A stretch of 35,949 bases of DNA, from the NCBI GenBank assembly GCA_024405735.1, contig JAKSOF010000019.1, forward strand, positions 1 to 35,949, written 5' to 3'. Shown here one piece after another: positions 23,753-31,317 of the stretch. The translations under genes and the position numbers were made by a program. The stretch comes from Victivallaceae bacterium (GTDB lineage: Bacteria > Verrucomicrobiota > Lentisphaeria > Victivallales > Victivallaceae). How positions within the stretch are numbered: position 1 is the stretch's first letter; each line of letters starts with the position of its first letter. The notes under the pieces are model-generated. The model worked only from the letters and a program-made list of their open reading frames with translations, ran no database searches and was not told where the DNA came from.

Positions 23753-23762
23753 CGGGGGCATT

Positions 23763-24641
23763 ATGCTCAGTATGACAGGTTTCGGCAAGGCGGAGGGGGA
23801 GATCTCCCCCGGCAGCGTCTTGTCTTTGGAGATCGCTTCGGTCAACCGGAAACAGTTTGAATTACGTTGCAATCTGCCGCCGGAATTCAGTTCGTTTGAA
23901 AACGGCATCCGGCAGAGACTTTCCGGCGTGATTTCACGCGGTTCCGTTTCTTTGCGCGGCACTTGGCACCGGGGCGAAAATCATTCCTCCGCTATCCGGG
24001 TCGATCAGGAATTGCTTCGCGCTCTTGTCGAAAACTGCCGGGCGGTACGCAAGGCGTGTCAGCTGGATGAAAACGTCAACGTGGAAGCGTTGGTTTCCGC
24101 GCCCGGAGTGATTTCCGGAAATGCGTTCGATCCCGACGCTCCCGGTATCGAAGAGGCTTTTTTTGCGGTGCTTGACGCGGCGCTTGCGCGTTATCAGAAA
24201 ATGCGCGCCGTCGAGGGCGAAGCGTTGAAACAGGATACATTGAAGCGGTTGCAGTTGTTGCGCGAAACACTCGAAAAAATCGAGCCGATCGTCGCAAAGA
24301 TCCCCGAATTGCAGAAACAGCGCATCCTCGGTAAATTGAAAGCCGAACGCATCCCCGTGCCCGCCGCTGACGAACAGCTTTTGCGCGAAGTGCTCTTTTA
24401 TGCCGATCACGCCGATGTGACCGAGGAGATCACGCGTTTAAAGAGCCATTTCGGGCAGTTTCAGAATTTTCTGCAATCGGATCGTCCGGTCGGGCGGAGT
24501 ATGGATTTCCTGATCCAGGAATCCTTCCGCGAGATCACGACGCTCGGTAACAAAGCCGGCGGCGTGGAGGTTTCCCCGTTGCTCGTTTTGTTTAAAAGCG
24601 AACTGGAAAAACTGCGCGAGCAGATTCAAAACGTGGAGTGA
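23763..24641 (+). CDS. yicC: YicC-family endoribonuclease
   Basis: YicC is an RNA endonuclease family; the E. coli member affects small-RNA turnover. The 292 residues begin with the signature MLSMTGFGKAEGE and end with the DUF1732 stretch GRSMDFLIQESFREITTLGNKAG before a helical tail ending in EKLREQIQNVE. Length and both conserved ends are normal. It sits between a lipoprotein and a serine acetyltransferase, with 6 bp to the latter. In many other bacteria yicC neighbours gmk and rpoZ, which are not here. Confidence 0.93.
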   Translation: MLSMTGFGKAEGEISPGSVLSLEIASVNRKQFELRCNLPPEFSSFENGIRQRLSGVISRGSVSLRGTWHRGENHSSAIRVDQELLRALVENCRAVRKACQLDENVNVEALVSAPGVISGNAFDPDAPGIEEAFFAVLDAALARYQKMRAVEGEALKQDTLKRLQLLRETLEKIEPIVAKIPELQKQRILGKLKAERIPVPAADEQLLREVLFYADHADVTEEITRLKSHFGQFQNFLQSDRPVGRSMDFLIQESFREITTLGNKAGGVEVSPLLVLFKSELEKLREQIQNVE

Positions 24642-24647
24642 TTTTTT

Positions 24648-25556
24648 ATGTCGGACCTTGATTTGAAAACGCTTGCAGGTGAACTGGATGCGACCTATCT
24701 TGACAACGTCGGCGTCAACCCGGGAGGATTCGACGATCTGCCGCGCCGCAACGAAGTGATCGCGCTGACGGAGAAACTGCTCGAATTGCTTTACCCCGGC
24801 TTCATCCGCAACTTTGAAGAAAAAACGACGGAGGGCAAACTGCGCGCCGTCCGCAATGAATTGCTCGGCGTGCTCCAGCGTACGATGCGCCGTTCCGGTC
24901 AGGGCAGATCGCAATGTCCCGCTCCGGAAAAGTGCGGCGACGAGGATTCGCATTGTACGCAGATCGCCAATTGCGTCCTGTCCGCACTGGTTTCCTTGCG
25001 GGAGATCGTCAAACTGGACATCGCCGCCGCTTTCATCGGCGATCCCGCCGCTCACAATTACGATGAGATCATCGTCAGTTATCCGGGGTTGAAAGCGATC
25101 ACCATTCAACGCCTGGCGCATCTGCTTTATCAGCAAAAAGTTCCGCTTCTTCCCCGGATGATGACGGAGTATGCGCATACCGTGACCGGCATCGACATCA
25201 ATCCCGGCGCGCAACTCGGCAAAGGAATTTTTATCGATCACGGCACCGGAGTCGTCATCGGCGAAACCGCGGTCATCGGGGACAACGTCCGCATCTATCA
25301 GGGCGTTACGCTGGGCGCGGTGAGTTTCCCGAAAGACGCCTGCGGGATGCTGATCAAGGGCAACAAGCGGCATCCGACGATCGGCAATAATGTGACGATT
25401 TACTCCGGGGCATCGGTTTTGGGCGACGTGACGATCGGCGACGATGCCGTTGTCGGCGGCAACGTCTGGCTGACGGAAAGTCTGCCGCCGGGAGCGAAAA
25501 TCACGGCGCGTCCGCCGGAGCATACGGTCAAACTTGCTTCCGATCGGCAAAAATGA
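24648..25556 (+). CDS. cysE: Serine O-acetyltransferase (CysE/EpsC-type)
   Basis: This enzyme transfers acetyl from acetyl-CoA to serine, the first step of cysteine synthesis. The 302 residues have a helical N-terminus and a left-handed beta-helix of hexapeptide repeats (about 180-290). The family core is clear: TGIDINPGAQLGKGIFIDHG with the catalytic His near 198, then GVVIGETAVIGDNVRIYQGVTLG and KRHPTIGNNVTIYSGASVLG. Four cysteines at 90, 96, 103 and 109 form an unusual cluster before the helix domain. It ends in an ATGA overlap with yggS. Confidence 0.92.
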   Translation: MSDLDLKTLAGELDATYLDNVGVNPGGFDDLPRRNEVIALTEKLLELLYPGFIRNFEEKTTEGKLRAVRNELLGVLQRTMRRSGQGRSQCPAPEKCGDEDSHCTQIANCVLSALVSLREIVKLDIAAAFIGDPAAHNYDEIIVSYPGLKAITIQRLAHLLYQQKVPLLPRMMTEYAHTVTGIDINPGAQLGKGIFIDHGTGVVIGETAVIGDNVRIYQGVTLGAVSFPKDACGMLIKGNKRHPTIGNNVTIYSGASVLGDVTIGDDAVVGGNVWLTESLPPGAKITARPPEHTVKLASDRQK

Positions 25557-26224
25557 ATATTCAGGAAAATTACAGTGCGCTGAAGGCGGCGGTCGCCGCC
25601 GCCGCGAAAAACGCGAACCGCGATCCCCGCGATGTACTGTTGCTCGCCGTCACCAAAAGCGTTGATTTGCCGCAGGTACAGGAGCTTTACGATCTTGGCG
25701 TGCGCCATTTTGCGGAAAACCGCGAACCGGAATTGCTCCGCAAGACGGCGGCGTTGCCGAAGGACATCATCTGGCATTTCATCGGACCTTTGCAATCCAA
25801 CAAAGTCCGCAAGGTCGTCAAAAACGCGCAAGTCATTCACGCATTGGATTCCCTTGCCCTGATCGAACGCGTCGACCGCATCTGCGGCGAAGAAAACCGT
25901 CATCCCGACGTGATGCTTGAGATCAATATTTCCGGCGAAGCGAGCAAGGGAGGATTTTCTGTGGCGGAGGCTCTCCCTGCGGCACAACTTGCGGCAAGTT
26001 GCAAAAATATCCGATTGACGGGGTTGATGACGATGGCGCCCAATCACGCCGAAAAAAAGGTTTTGCAACAGGTTTTCGGCGGACTTGCCGCTTTGCGCGA
26101 CCGTCTGGCAAAGGAATTGGATCTTCCGTTGCCGACTCTCTCGATGGGGATGAGCGGAGATTTCGAGACCGCCATTGTCTGCGGGGCGACGGTCGTGCGC
26201 ATCGGAAGTGCGCTTTTTGTTTAA
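25553..26224 (+). CDS. yggS: YggS-family PLP-binding protein (PLP homeostasis)
   Basis: PLPBP/YggS proteins hold pyridoxal phosphate without a known reaction and balance B6 and amino-acid pools. The 223 residues form an alanine-racemase-like barrel with the PLP lysine in LLLAVTKSVD, then FAENREPELLRK in place of FGENRVQE, HFIGPLQSNKVRKVV, and the phosphate-binding end LSMGMSGDFETAI followed by GATVVRIGSALF. It overlaps the serine acetyltransferase by 4 bp, which fits a role near PLP-dependent sulfur amino-acid enzymes. Confidence 0.95.
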   Translation: MNIQENYSALKAAVAAAAKNANRDPRDVLLLAVTKSVDLPQVQELYDLGVRHFAENREPELLRKTAALPKDIIWHFIGPLQSNKVRKVVKNAQVIHALDSLALIERVDRICGEENRHPDVMLEINISGEASKGGFSVAEALPAAQLAASCKNIRLTGLMTMAPNHAEKKVLQQVFGGLAALRDRLAKELDLPLPTLSMGMSGDFETAIVCGATVVRIGSALFV

Positions 26225-26310
26225 AATGAAATATCATGATTCCGCGCGGCTTGTTTTCCGGCATATTAAAGTTTTTTGAGCGAAAAAAACGCAGTTTACA
26301 AAAAAAACGC

Positions 26311-26338
26311 TTGACATTTTTTTAAACGGAGTTATATT
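26311..26338 (+). promoter_or_regulatory. Strong promoter of the coiled-coil/HTH gene
   Basis: Consensus TTGACA (26311-26316), 16 bp, TATATT (26333-26338). An A-rich stretch (26282-26308) lies just upstream like an UP element. The leader of about 45 nt has a small CAATT/AATTG stem before the ATG. Confidence 0.85.
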
Positions 26339-26390
26339 GTCAGCAAGGTAGACCGCAGGGGAACAATTATCAAAATAAGGAATTGTCGTT

Positions 26391-26849
26391 ATGCCTGACA
26401 TCAAGCAAGTTTTAAGTGAAGAGATCCGTCGTCTTGCCCGCAAGGAGATCCGCATCGCCACCCAGGCGTTGGAAAAGAGCGTTTCGATGCTCCGCCATCA
26501 GCTTTCCGAAGAAAAAAAGACGATCGCGCTGTTGGAAAAACGTTTGACCGTGTTGGATAAAACGTCTCCTCTTAAACCGGCTGCGGTCGCCGCTTCTCCC
26601 GTCAAAGTGCGGATGAATGCAAAGGGGATCGTGCGGCTTCGCAAAAAGTTGAAGCTGACGCAGGACAAACTTGCCGCATTGGTCGGCGTCGCGGCGCATA
26701 CCGTCAGTTTGTGGGAGCAGGGGAAAACTTCTCCGCGTCAGGCGCAAAAGGAAAAACTCGGCGCGCTTCGCTCCGCCGGCAAGCGCGAATTAAAAAAACA
26801 GCTTTCCGCGATCACGGCGGAGAAAAAAGCGGAAAAGCCGCAGGCGTAA
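26391..26849 (+). CDS. Small protein with N-terminal coiled coil and C-terminal XRE-type helix-turn-helix
   Basis: A 152-residue, very basic cytoplasmic protein. Residues about 8-57 form an amphipathic helix likely to make a coiled coil. After an Ala/Pro linker, residues about 78-126 are a Cro/C1-type HTH (LRKKLKLTQDKLAALVGVAAHTVSLWEQGKTSPR, where the usual 'Q-x-x-L-A-x-x-x-G-V-x-x-x-x-I-S-x-W-E' pattern is visible). A Lys-rich tail follows. The strong consensus promoter suggests high expression. It could be an abundant DNA-binding protein or a regulator; no target is evident. frr follows after 26 bp. Confidence 0.8.
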   Translation: MPDIKQVLSEEIRRLARKEIRIATQALEKSVSMLRHQLSEEKKTIALLEKRLTVLDKTSPLKPAAVAASPVKVRMNAKGIVRLRKKLKLTQDKLAALVGVAAHTVSLWEQGKTSPRQAQKEKLGALRSAGKRELKKQLSAITAEKKAEKPQA

Positions 26850-26875
26850 GCGGACTTTTCACGAGGTAGAGAAAA

Positions 26876-27445
26876 ATGTACAATTGTGAAATCGAACTTT
26901 TGCTCGACACGGTCGAGGAGTATATGCTCAAAAGCGAGGATGCGCTGAAAAATTCCTTTGCCGCCATCCGCACCGGAAAAGCCTCTCCTTCGCTCGTCGA
27001 AGGATTGATGATCGACTATTACGGCACGTCGACGCGTTTGCGCGACATCGCCGGGATCACGACGCCGGAAGCGCGGCTCCTCGTCATCCAGCCGTGGGAC
27101 GCGCACGCGGTTTCCGCGATCGAAAAGGCGATCCTCGCATCCAACATCGGCATCACGCCGATGAGCGACGGCAAAACGATCAAATTGCCGATCCCGCCGT
27201 TGAGTCAGGAACGCCGTGCCGCGCTTTCCAAACAGGCGAAAGGCGAAGCCGAGGATGCCAAAGTGTCGCTCCGCAACATCCGCCGCGAAGGCAATGAAAC
27301 CGCCAAAAAAGCGGAAAAGGACGGCAATCTCACCGAGGACGAGTTGAAAAAGATGCTCGACGACATCCAGAAAATGACCGATCGGTACATCGCAAGTTTC
27401 GACGCGTTGCTTGCCGAAAAGGAAAAAGAATTGATGACGGTTTAG
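26876..27445 (+). CDS. frr: Ribosome recycling factor
   Basis: RRF with EF-G splits post-termination ribosomes. The 189 residues show the three-helix-bundle plus beta-domain pattern: LKNSFAAIRTGKASPSLVEG, YYGTSTRLRDIAGITTPEARLLVIQPWD, then SDGKTIKLPIPPLSQERR, and VSLRNIRREGNE, with a slightly long C-terminal helix. It follows the HTH gene and is ended by a strong terminator. pyrH and tsf, common neighbours elsewhere, are absent. Confidence 0.97.
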   Translation: MYNCEIELLLDTVEEYMLKSEDALKNSFAAIRTGKASPSLVEGLMIDYYGTSTRLRDIAGITTPEARLLVIQPWDAHAVSAIEKAILASNIGITPMSDGKTIKLPIPPLSQERRAALSKQAKGEAEDAKVSLRNIRREGNETAKKAEKDGNLTEDELKKMLDDIQKMTDRYIASFDALLAEKEKELMTV

Positions 27446-27466
27446 TTCTCTCTTTTATCAGCAAAA

Positions 27467-27497
27467 AACCGCTTCAATTGATTTTGAGGCGGTTTTT
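27467..27497 (+). terminator. Intrinsic terminator after frr
   Basis: AACCGCTTCAA (27467-27477), a 6-nt loop, TTGAGGCGGTT (27484-27494), giving 11 pairs with one G-T, then TTT-C-TTTTT. An A-run before the stem makes it usable from the other strand. Confidence 0.85.
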
Positions 27498-27501
27498 CTT
27501 T

Positions 27502-27530
27502 TTGCAAAATCATCGCTTTTGCGCTATATT
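27502..27530 (+). promoter_or_regulatory. Promoter of metX-metW
   Basis: TTGCAA (27502-27507), 17 bp, TATATT (27525-27530). Transcription would start near 27537, leaving an extremely short leader before metX. Confidence 0.7.
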
Positions 27531-27541
27531 ATGAAAATGAT

Positions 27542-28687
27542 TTGAGGAGTGATGTTAAAATCGAAAATACTGCTACATTGATCACGGTCCCGCAGGAATG
27601 CCGTTTTACGGAAGCCCTGCCGCTGGATTGCGGACGCTCCTTGAAGGACGTTGTCATCCGCTATGAAACGGCCGGCAAACTCAATGCCGACGCTTCCAAT
27701 GCGGTTTTGATCACGCACGCCCTGACGGGGGATGCTCACGTGTGCGGCAAACACGATGTTTCCGACCGCAAAAGCGGCTGGTGGGACGAGATGGTAGGTC
27801 CCGGAAAATACATCGACACCAACCGCTATTTCGTTATCTGTTCCAACGTGCTCGGCGGCTGTTCCGGTTCGACGGGGCCGCAGTCGATTGATCCCGATAC
27901 GGGAAAGCCTTATCATCTTGATTTTCCCGTCATTACCGTGCGCGATATGGTGCGGGCGCAGAAGCGGCTGATCGATGCGCTCGGCATCCGGCAACTGCTT
28001 GCCGTGGTCGGCGGTTCGATGGGGGGGATGCAGGTGTTGCAGTGGGCGGTCGATTATCCCGATGCGATGCGTGCGATCGTCCCGATCGCGACGGCGGCGA
28101 ATTATTCGCCGCAGAATATCGCCTTCGACTGGGTCGCCCGCGATGCCATCCGTTCCGATGCGAACTGGAAAAACGGCGACTATCCGCCCGACGATCCCCC
28201 CTGCCGCGGATTGGCGGCGGCGCGGATGCTCGCGCATATCACGTATCTTTCCGAGGAGTCGCTCGGACGCAAGTTCGGGCGCAATTTGCAGGACAAGTCG
28301 GAGTACGATTTCGATTTCGCCCATGATTTCGCCGTCGAGAGTTATCTGGAGCATCAGGGCAAACGTTTCGTCGAACGCTTTGACGCCAACGCCTATTTGT
28401 ACATCACGCGGGCGACCGACTATTTCGATCTGACGGCGGAAACCGACGGCGATCTCGCCAAGGCGTTTGCCCGCGTTTCGGCGAAATTTCTGATCGTTTC
28501 GTTTTCGAGCGATTGGCTTTTTCCAACGCGGCAGTCGCGTCTGATGGTCGAAGCGCTGTTGCGCGACCGCAAGGAAGTTTCTTTCTGCGAGATCCAGTCC
28601 GGTTACGGGCACGACGCCTTTTTGCTGGAAGTCGATGCTCTCGGACGTATGGTGCGCGATTTCCTGCGCCAAGTGGAGGTGAAATGA
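27542..28687 (+). CDS. metX: Homoserine O-acyltransferase MetX (start uncertain)
   Basis: An alpha/beta-hydrolase enzyme that acylates homoserine at the entry to methionine synthesis. Conserved parts: YETAGKLNADASNAVLITHALTGDAHV, the GGCSGSTGP loop, nucleophile Ser159 in VVGGSMGG (numbered from 27542), and the catalytic His in YGHDAFLLE. Acetyl versus succinyl donor cannot be told. No in-frame ATG or GTG exists near the 5' end. In-frame options are TTG at 27542, almost at the predicted transcript start, or TTG at 27578, whose first two bases precede the stop of a 9-codon ORF (ATG at 27552). The GAGGAG at 27544-27549 fits neither well. metW overlaps the stop by 4 bp. Confidence 0.9.
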   Translation: MRSDVKIENTATLITVPQECRFTEALPLDCGRSLKDVVIRYETAGKLNADASNAVLITHALTGDAHVCGKHDVSDRKSGWWDEMVGPGKYIDTNRYFVICSNVLGGCSGSTGPQSIDPDTGKPYHLDFPVITVRDMVRAQKRLIDALGIRQLLAVVGGSMGGMQVLQWAVDYPDAMRAIVPIATAANYSPQNIAFDWVARDAIRSDANWKNGDYPPDDPPCRGLAAARMLAHITYLSEESLGRKFGRNLQDKSEYDFDFAHDFAVESYLEHQGKRFVERFDANAYLYITRATDYFDLTAETDGDLAKAFARVSAKFLIVSFSSDWLFPTRQSRLMVEALLRDRKEVSFCEIQSGYGHDAFLLEVDALGRMVRDFLRQVEVK

Positions 28688-29301
28688 TGTTTCTGCGACG
28701 CGATCTTGACGTCAACCGCCGACGCGATTTGGAAGTCATCGCCGGATTGGTTCAGCCTGGGAACCGGGTCCTCGACCTCGGTTGCGGCGACGGTGTTTTT
28801 TTGAAGCAGTTAAAAGAGGAACGCGGCGCCGACGTGCTCGGCATCGAGATCGACTCCGATTCGATCGGCCGCTGTATCGCCAACGGAGTTCCCGTTATTC
28901 AGGGCGATTTGGACAATTCTCTTGATTTCGCCGAGGATCACTCGTTTGATCTTGTGGTCGTCAGCCATACGTTGCAGGAGATTAAGCGTCCCGATCTCCT
29001 TTTGAAACACATCGTGCGCGTCGGCAAACGCGCGGCGGTAAGTTTCCTCAACTTCGCCCACTGGCGTTGCCGTCTGCAACTGCTTGCGGGCAAGATGCCG
29101 CGCAACGCCCAGTTGCCCTATCAATGGTACAACACGCCCAACATCCACTTGGGGACGATCGCCGATTTCCGCGACACCTGCCGGGAATTCGGGATCGAGA
29201 TCGTACAGGAAACGCCGATCGCGGCGCGCTTCCCGATGTTGAGCCGCCATCTGCCCAACTTATTCGCCGTCGGCGCGGTTTTCGTGCTGGAAAAGCGGTA
29301 G
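28684..29301 (+). CDS. metW: MetW-family methyltransferase-like protein
   Basis: A 205-residue class I methyltransferase fold protein that pairs with MetX in many bacteria, where MetW supports homoserine acylation. It has RDLEVIAGLVQPGNRVLDLGCGDGVFLKQL with the SAM-binding DLGCGDG. The MetW-specific VVSHTLQEIKRPD, SFLNFAHWRCRLQLLAGKMP and QWYNTPNIHLGTIADF stretches follow. The start is the ATG at 28684 (ATGATG), overlapping the metX stop, with GGAGGT upstream. Its last 42 bp overlap the 3' end of tilS on the opposite strand. Confidence 0.94.
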   Translation: MMFLRRDLDVNRRRDLEVIAGLVQPGNRVLDLGCGDGVFLKQLKEERGADVLGIEIDSDSIGRCIANGVPVIQGDLDNSLDFAEDHSFDLVVVSHTLQEIKRPDLLLKHIVRVGKRAAVSFLNFAHWRCRLQLLAGKMPRNAQLPYQWYNTPNIHLGTIADFRDTCREFGIEIVQETPIAARFPMLSRHLPNLFAVGAVFVLEKR

Positions 29302-30615
29302 AGCCCGCAACTTGAAACGCACGCTCTTTTGATGCGGAAAAGTGACGGCGTGCTCTCTTCCCTGCCGGACTCCGGCAAACCAGAGGATGTTGCCGTTTTC
29401 ATCGCGGAGCACCGGTAAGGGCGGATAGGCGCTTTGCTTGCGGTCGGTGCGGAGTTTTTTGAGTTTTTCCCGGGAATCCCGTCCGAAAGGGATCATCGTT
29501 TCGCCCTCCTTGGCGGTGTTGACGATGAGCGGGCAGGGCAGGGTATCTTGAGCGAAACGCGCTTCGTCTGGCGCGCAGGGCGTGCCGTCGTCCGGGATGA
29601 CGGCAAGTTGAAAATTTCCCCATCGCAGACACGTTTTGCTTTGCCAGTCCCAAAGGACTTCCGGCGGCTCCGGAAGTTCCAAAGAGAGCGAATCCCGCGT
29701 CAAAATCAAGGTGATGCCGCCGGAAAGCGTCAAACGGCGCGTTTGCGTTTCATAACAGGACAAGGCTTCATCCAGACGGCGGCAGTCGCCGCTTGTCAGG
29801 AGAAAATCGCTCTTGGTTTTTTCAAAGATGAAGCGGCGCAGCAACCGGGGGCGCAAGGCTTCCGGCGCCTGACGCCAGAAAACGGCGTCGCCGGGGTCGC
29901 CTCCGTCGAAATAATTTTTTGCCGCGTTTTCCAGAAAAAGCGCGTCTTTTTCCAACGCTTCCAGCGCCGCGAGAAAACCGCTTTTGCCGCCGGGGGATGC
30001 CGCATAGAGGGCAGGGAGCAGTTTATGCCGCAAAGAGTTGCGGAAATAGCGGCAGTCGGCGTTGCTGGAATCTTCGGCGAATTCCGTGACCCCGCGCTGA
30101 CGGAGAAATCCGACAAGTTCTTCTTTGGTGAAGTCAAGCAAAGGGCGCACGAAACAGATCCCGTTGACATATGACACGGCACGCAGAGAAGTCGCTCCCG
30201 AAGCATTGGCGCCGCGCCCCAGCCGGAGCAGGAGATTTTCCAGACGGTCGTCGGCATGATGCGCGAGCAAAACGGCATCGGCGCGGTATTCTTTGACCAA
30301 AGTTTTCCACGCCTCAAGACGCGCTTCGCGGGCGGCGTTTTCCAGATTGCCTTGAGCGGAAACTTCAAGATCGACTTTTTGGAAGCCGATGCCGCGGGTC
30401 AAGGCGAATTTTCCGGCATTTTGCGCTTCGCGGTCGGACTCCGCGCCGCGAAGATGGTGATTGAAATGGATCGCGGTGAAACGGTAGGAAAAATCCGGTT
30501 GCAATTCGCGGACGATTTCAAGCAGAGCGGTGCTGTCGGCTCCTCCGGAGAAACCGATGAGAAGCGTTTTGTCATAAAATTTTGAAAAAATTTGCCGGCA
30601 GGCGTCATAATTCAT
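29260..30615 (-). CDS. tilS: tRNA(Ile)-lysidine synthase TilS
   Basis: TilS places lysine on C34 of the CAU-anticodon tRNA(Ile) so that it reads AUA. The 451 residues have the PP-loop ATP site SGGADS at 23-28, IHFNHHLRGAESDREA and AHHADDRLENLLLRLGRG. The family usually reads AHHxDDQxET at that last place; DRLEN is a mild variant. A C-terminal substrate domain ends with the TilS_C-type segment. I start at ATG 30615 (MNYDAC) rather than the TTG six bases upstream. The tail overlaps metW by 42 bp. Confidence 0.93.
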   Translation of the reverse strand: MNYDACRQIFSKFYDKTLLIGFSGGADSTALLEIVRELQPDFSYRFTAIHFNHHLRGAESDREAQNAGKFALTRGIGFQKVDLEVSAQGNLENAAREARLEAWKTLVKEYRADAVLLAHHADDRLENLLLRLGRGANASGATSLRAVSYVNGICFVRPLLDFTKEELVGFLRQRGVTEFAEDSSNADCRYFRNSLRHKLLPALYAASPGGKSGFLAALEALEKDALFLENAAKNYFDGGDPGDAVFWRQAPEALRPRLLRRFIFEKTKSDFLLTSGDCRRLDEALSCYETQTRRLTLSGGITLILTRDSLSLELPEPPEVLWDWQSKTCLRWGNFQLAVIPDDGTPCAPDEARFAQDTLPCPLIVNTAKEGETMIPFGRDSREKLKKLRTDRKQSAYPPLPVLRDENGNILWFAGVRQGREHAVTFPHQKSVRFKLRALPLFQHENRADGE

Positions 30616-30643
30616 TTGCAAAAATCCCGTTTCTTGTTATAAT
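30616..30643 (+). promoter_or_regulatory. Promoter of rdgB
   Basis: TTGCAA (30616-30621), 16 bp, TATAAT (30638-30643). Its -10 overlaps the minus-strand tilS -10 by three bases. The predicted -35 lies directly against the tilS ATG. Confidence 0.7.
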
Positions 30644-30669
30644 ATATGCCGGGTAAATGAAAATACCAA
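30641..30669 (-). promoter_or_regulatory. Promoter of tilS
   Basis: On the minus strand TTGGTA (30664-30669), 17 bp, TATATT (30641-30646), about 26 bp before the ATG at 30615. Confidence 0.6.
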
Positions 30670-30688
30670 ACAGGGAGTGAAAAATTTT

Positions 30689-31291
30689 ATGGCTTATATC
30701 GTCGTCGCAACGAAAAACGCCCACAAGGTGGAGGAGTTCCGCGCTTTGATCGGCGATCAGGATGTTGAATTGAAATCGTTGCTGGATTATCCGGATTTTC
30801 CCGAGATCGAGGAGGACGGCAAAAGTTTCAAGGAAAACGCTTCGCTCAAGGCGCTCGCGGCGTGCAAATACTGCGACGTGCCTGCGTTCGCCGACGATTC
30901 CGGCTTGGAAGTCGAGGCGCTTGACGGCTCCCCCGGCATCTACTCCGCCCGTTACGCGCCGACGGCTCCTGCGCGTATCGAGAAACTGCTCAAGGCGCTT
31001 GAAGGCAAGGAAAACCGCCGCGCCCGTTTCGTCTGCGTCATCGCGATCGCGGTCAACGGCGAAGTGATCGACACCTTTGAGGGCGAAGTCAAAGGGCGTA
31101 TCGCGGATGCTCCGCGGGGCGAAGGCGGTTTCGGCTACGATCCCGTATTCATTCCCGACGGTTACAACTGCACCTTTGCGGAGTTGCCCGCTGAAGAAAA
31201 GAACAAGATCAGTCACCGCGCCCGCGCATTCGCCAAGGCGATGGAATTTGTCGAAGATCAGATGTCCGTGCTGGACAACGATTTCCTCTAA
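30689..31291 (+). CDS. rdgB: Non-canonical purine NTP pyrophosphatase (RdgB/HAM1 family)
   Basis: This enzyme removes dITP, XTP and related purine triphosphates before they enter DNA or RNA. The 200 residues have VVATKNAHKVEEF at the N-terminus, FPEIEEDGKSFKENASLKALAA, the FADDSGLEVEALDGSPGIYSARYA signature and GGFGYDPVFIPDG, then the closing KNKISHRARA. I start at the ATG at 30689 because AGGGAG lies 11 bp upstream; a GTG at 30677 is also in frame. It begins a plus-strand operon with the decarboxylase 26 bp on. Confidence 0.96.
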   Translation: MAYIVVATKNAHKVEEFRALIGDQDVELKSLLDYPDFPEIEEDGKSFKENASLKALAACKYCDVPAFADDSGLEVEALDGSPGIYSARYAPTAPARIEKLLKALEGKENRRARFVCVIAIAVNGEVIDTFEGEVKGRIADAPRGEGGFGYDPVFIPDGYNCTFAELPAEEKNKISHRARAFAKAMEFVEDQMSVLDNDFL

Positions 31292-31317
31292 ATCCAATTT
31301 GGAAAGGACCCCATTTC

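Noticed and set aside
27446-27541. SAM riboswitch before metX
   Set aside because: The gap holds only the frr terminator and the promoter; predicted leader is too short.
27524-28672. 382-codon open frame on the minus strand
   Set aside because: Antisense of metX; Arg/Ile-rich composition without motifs.
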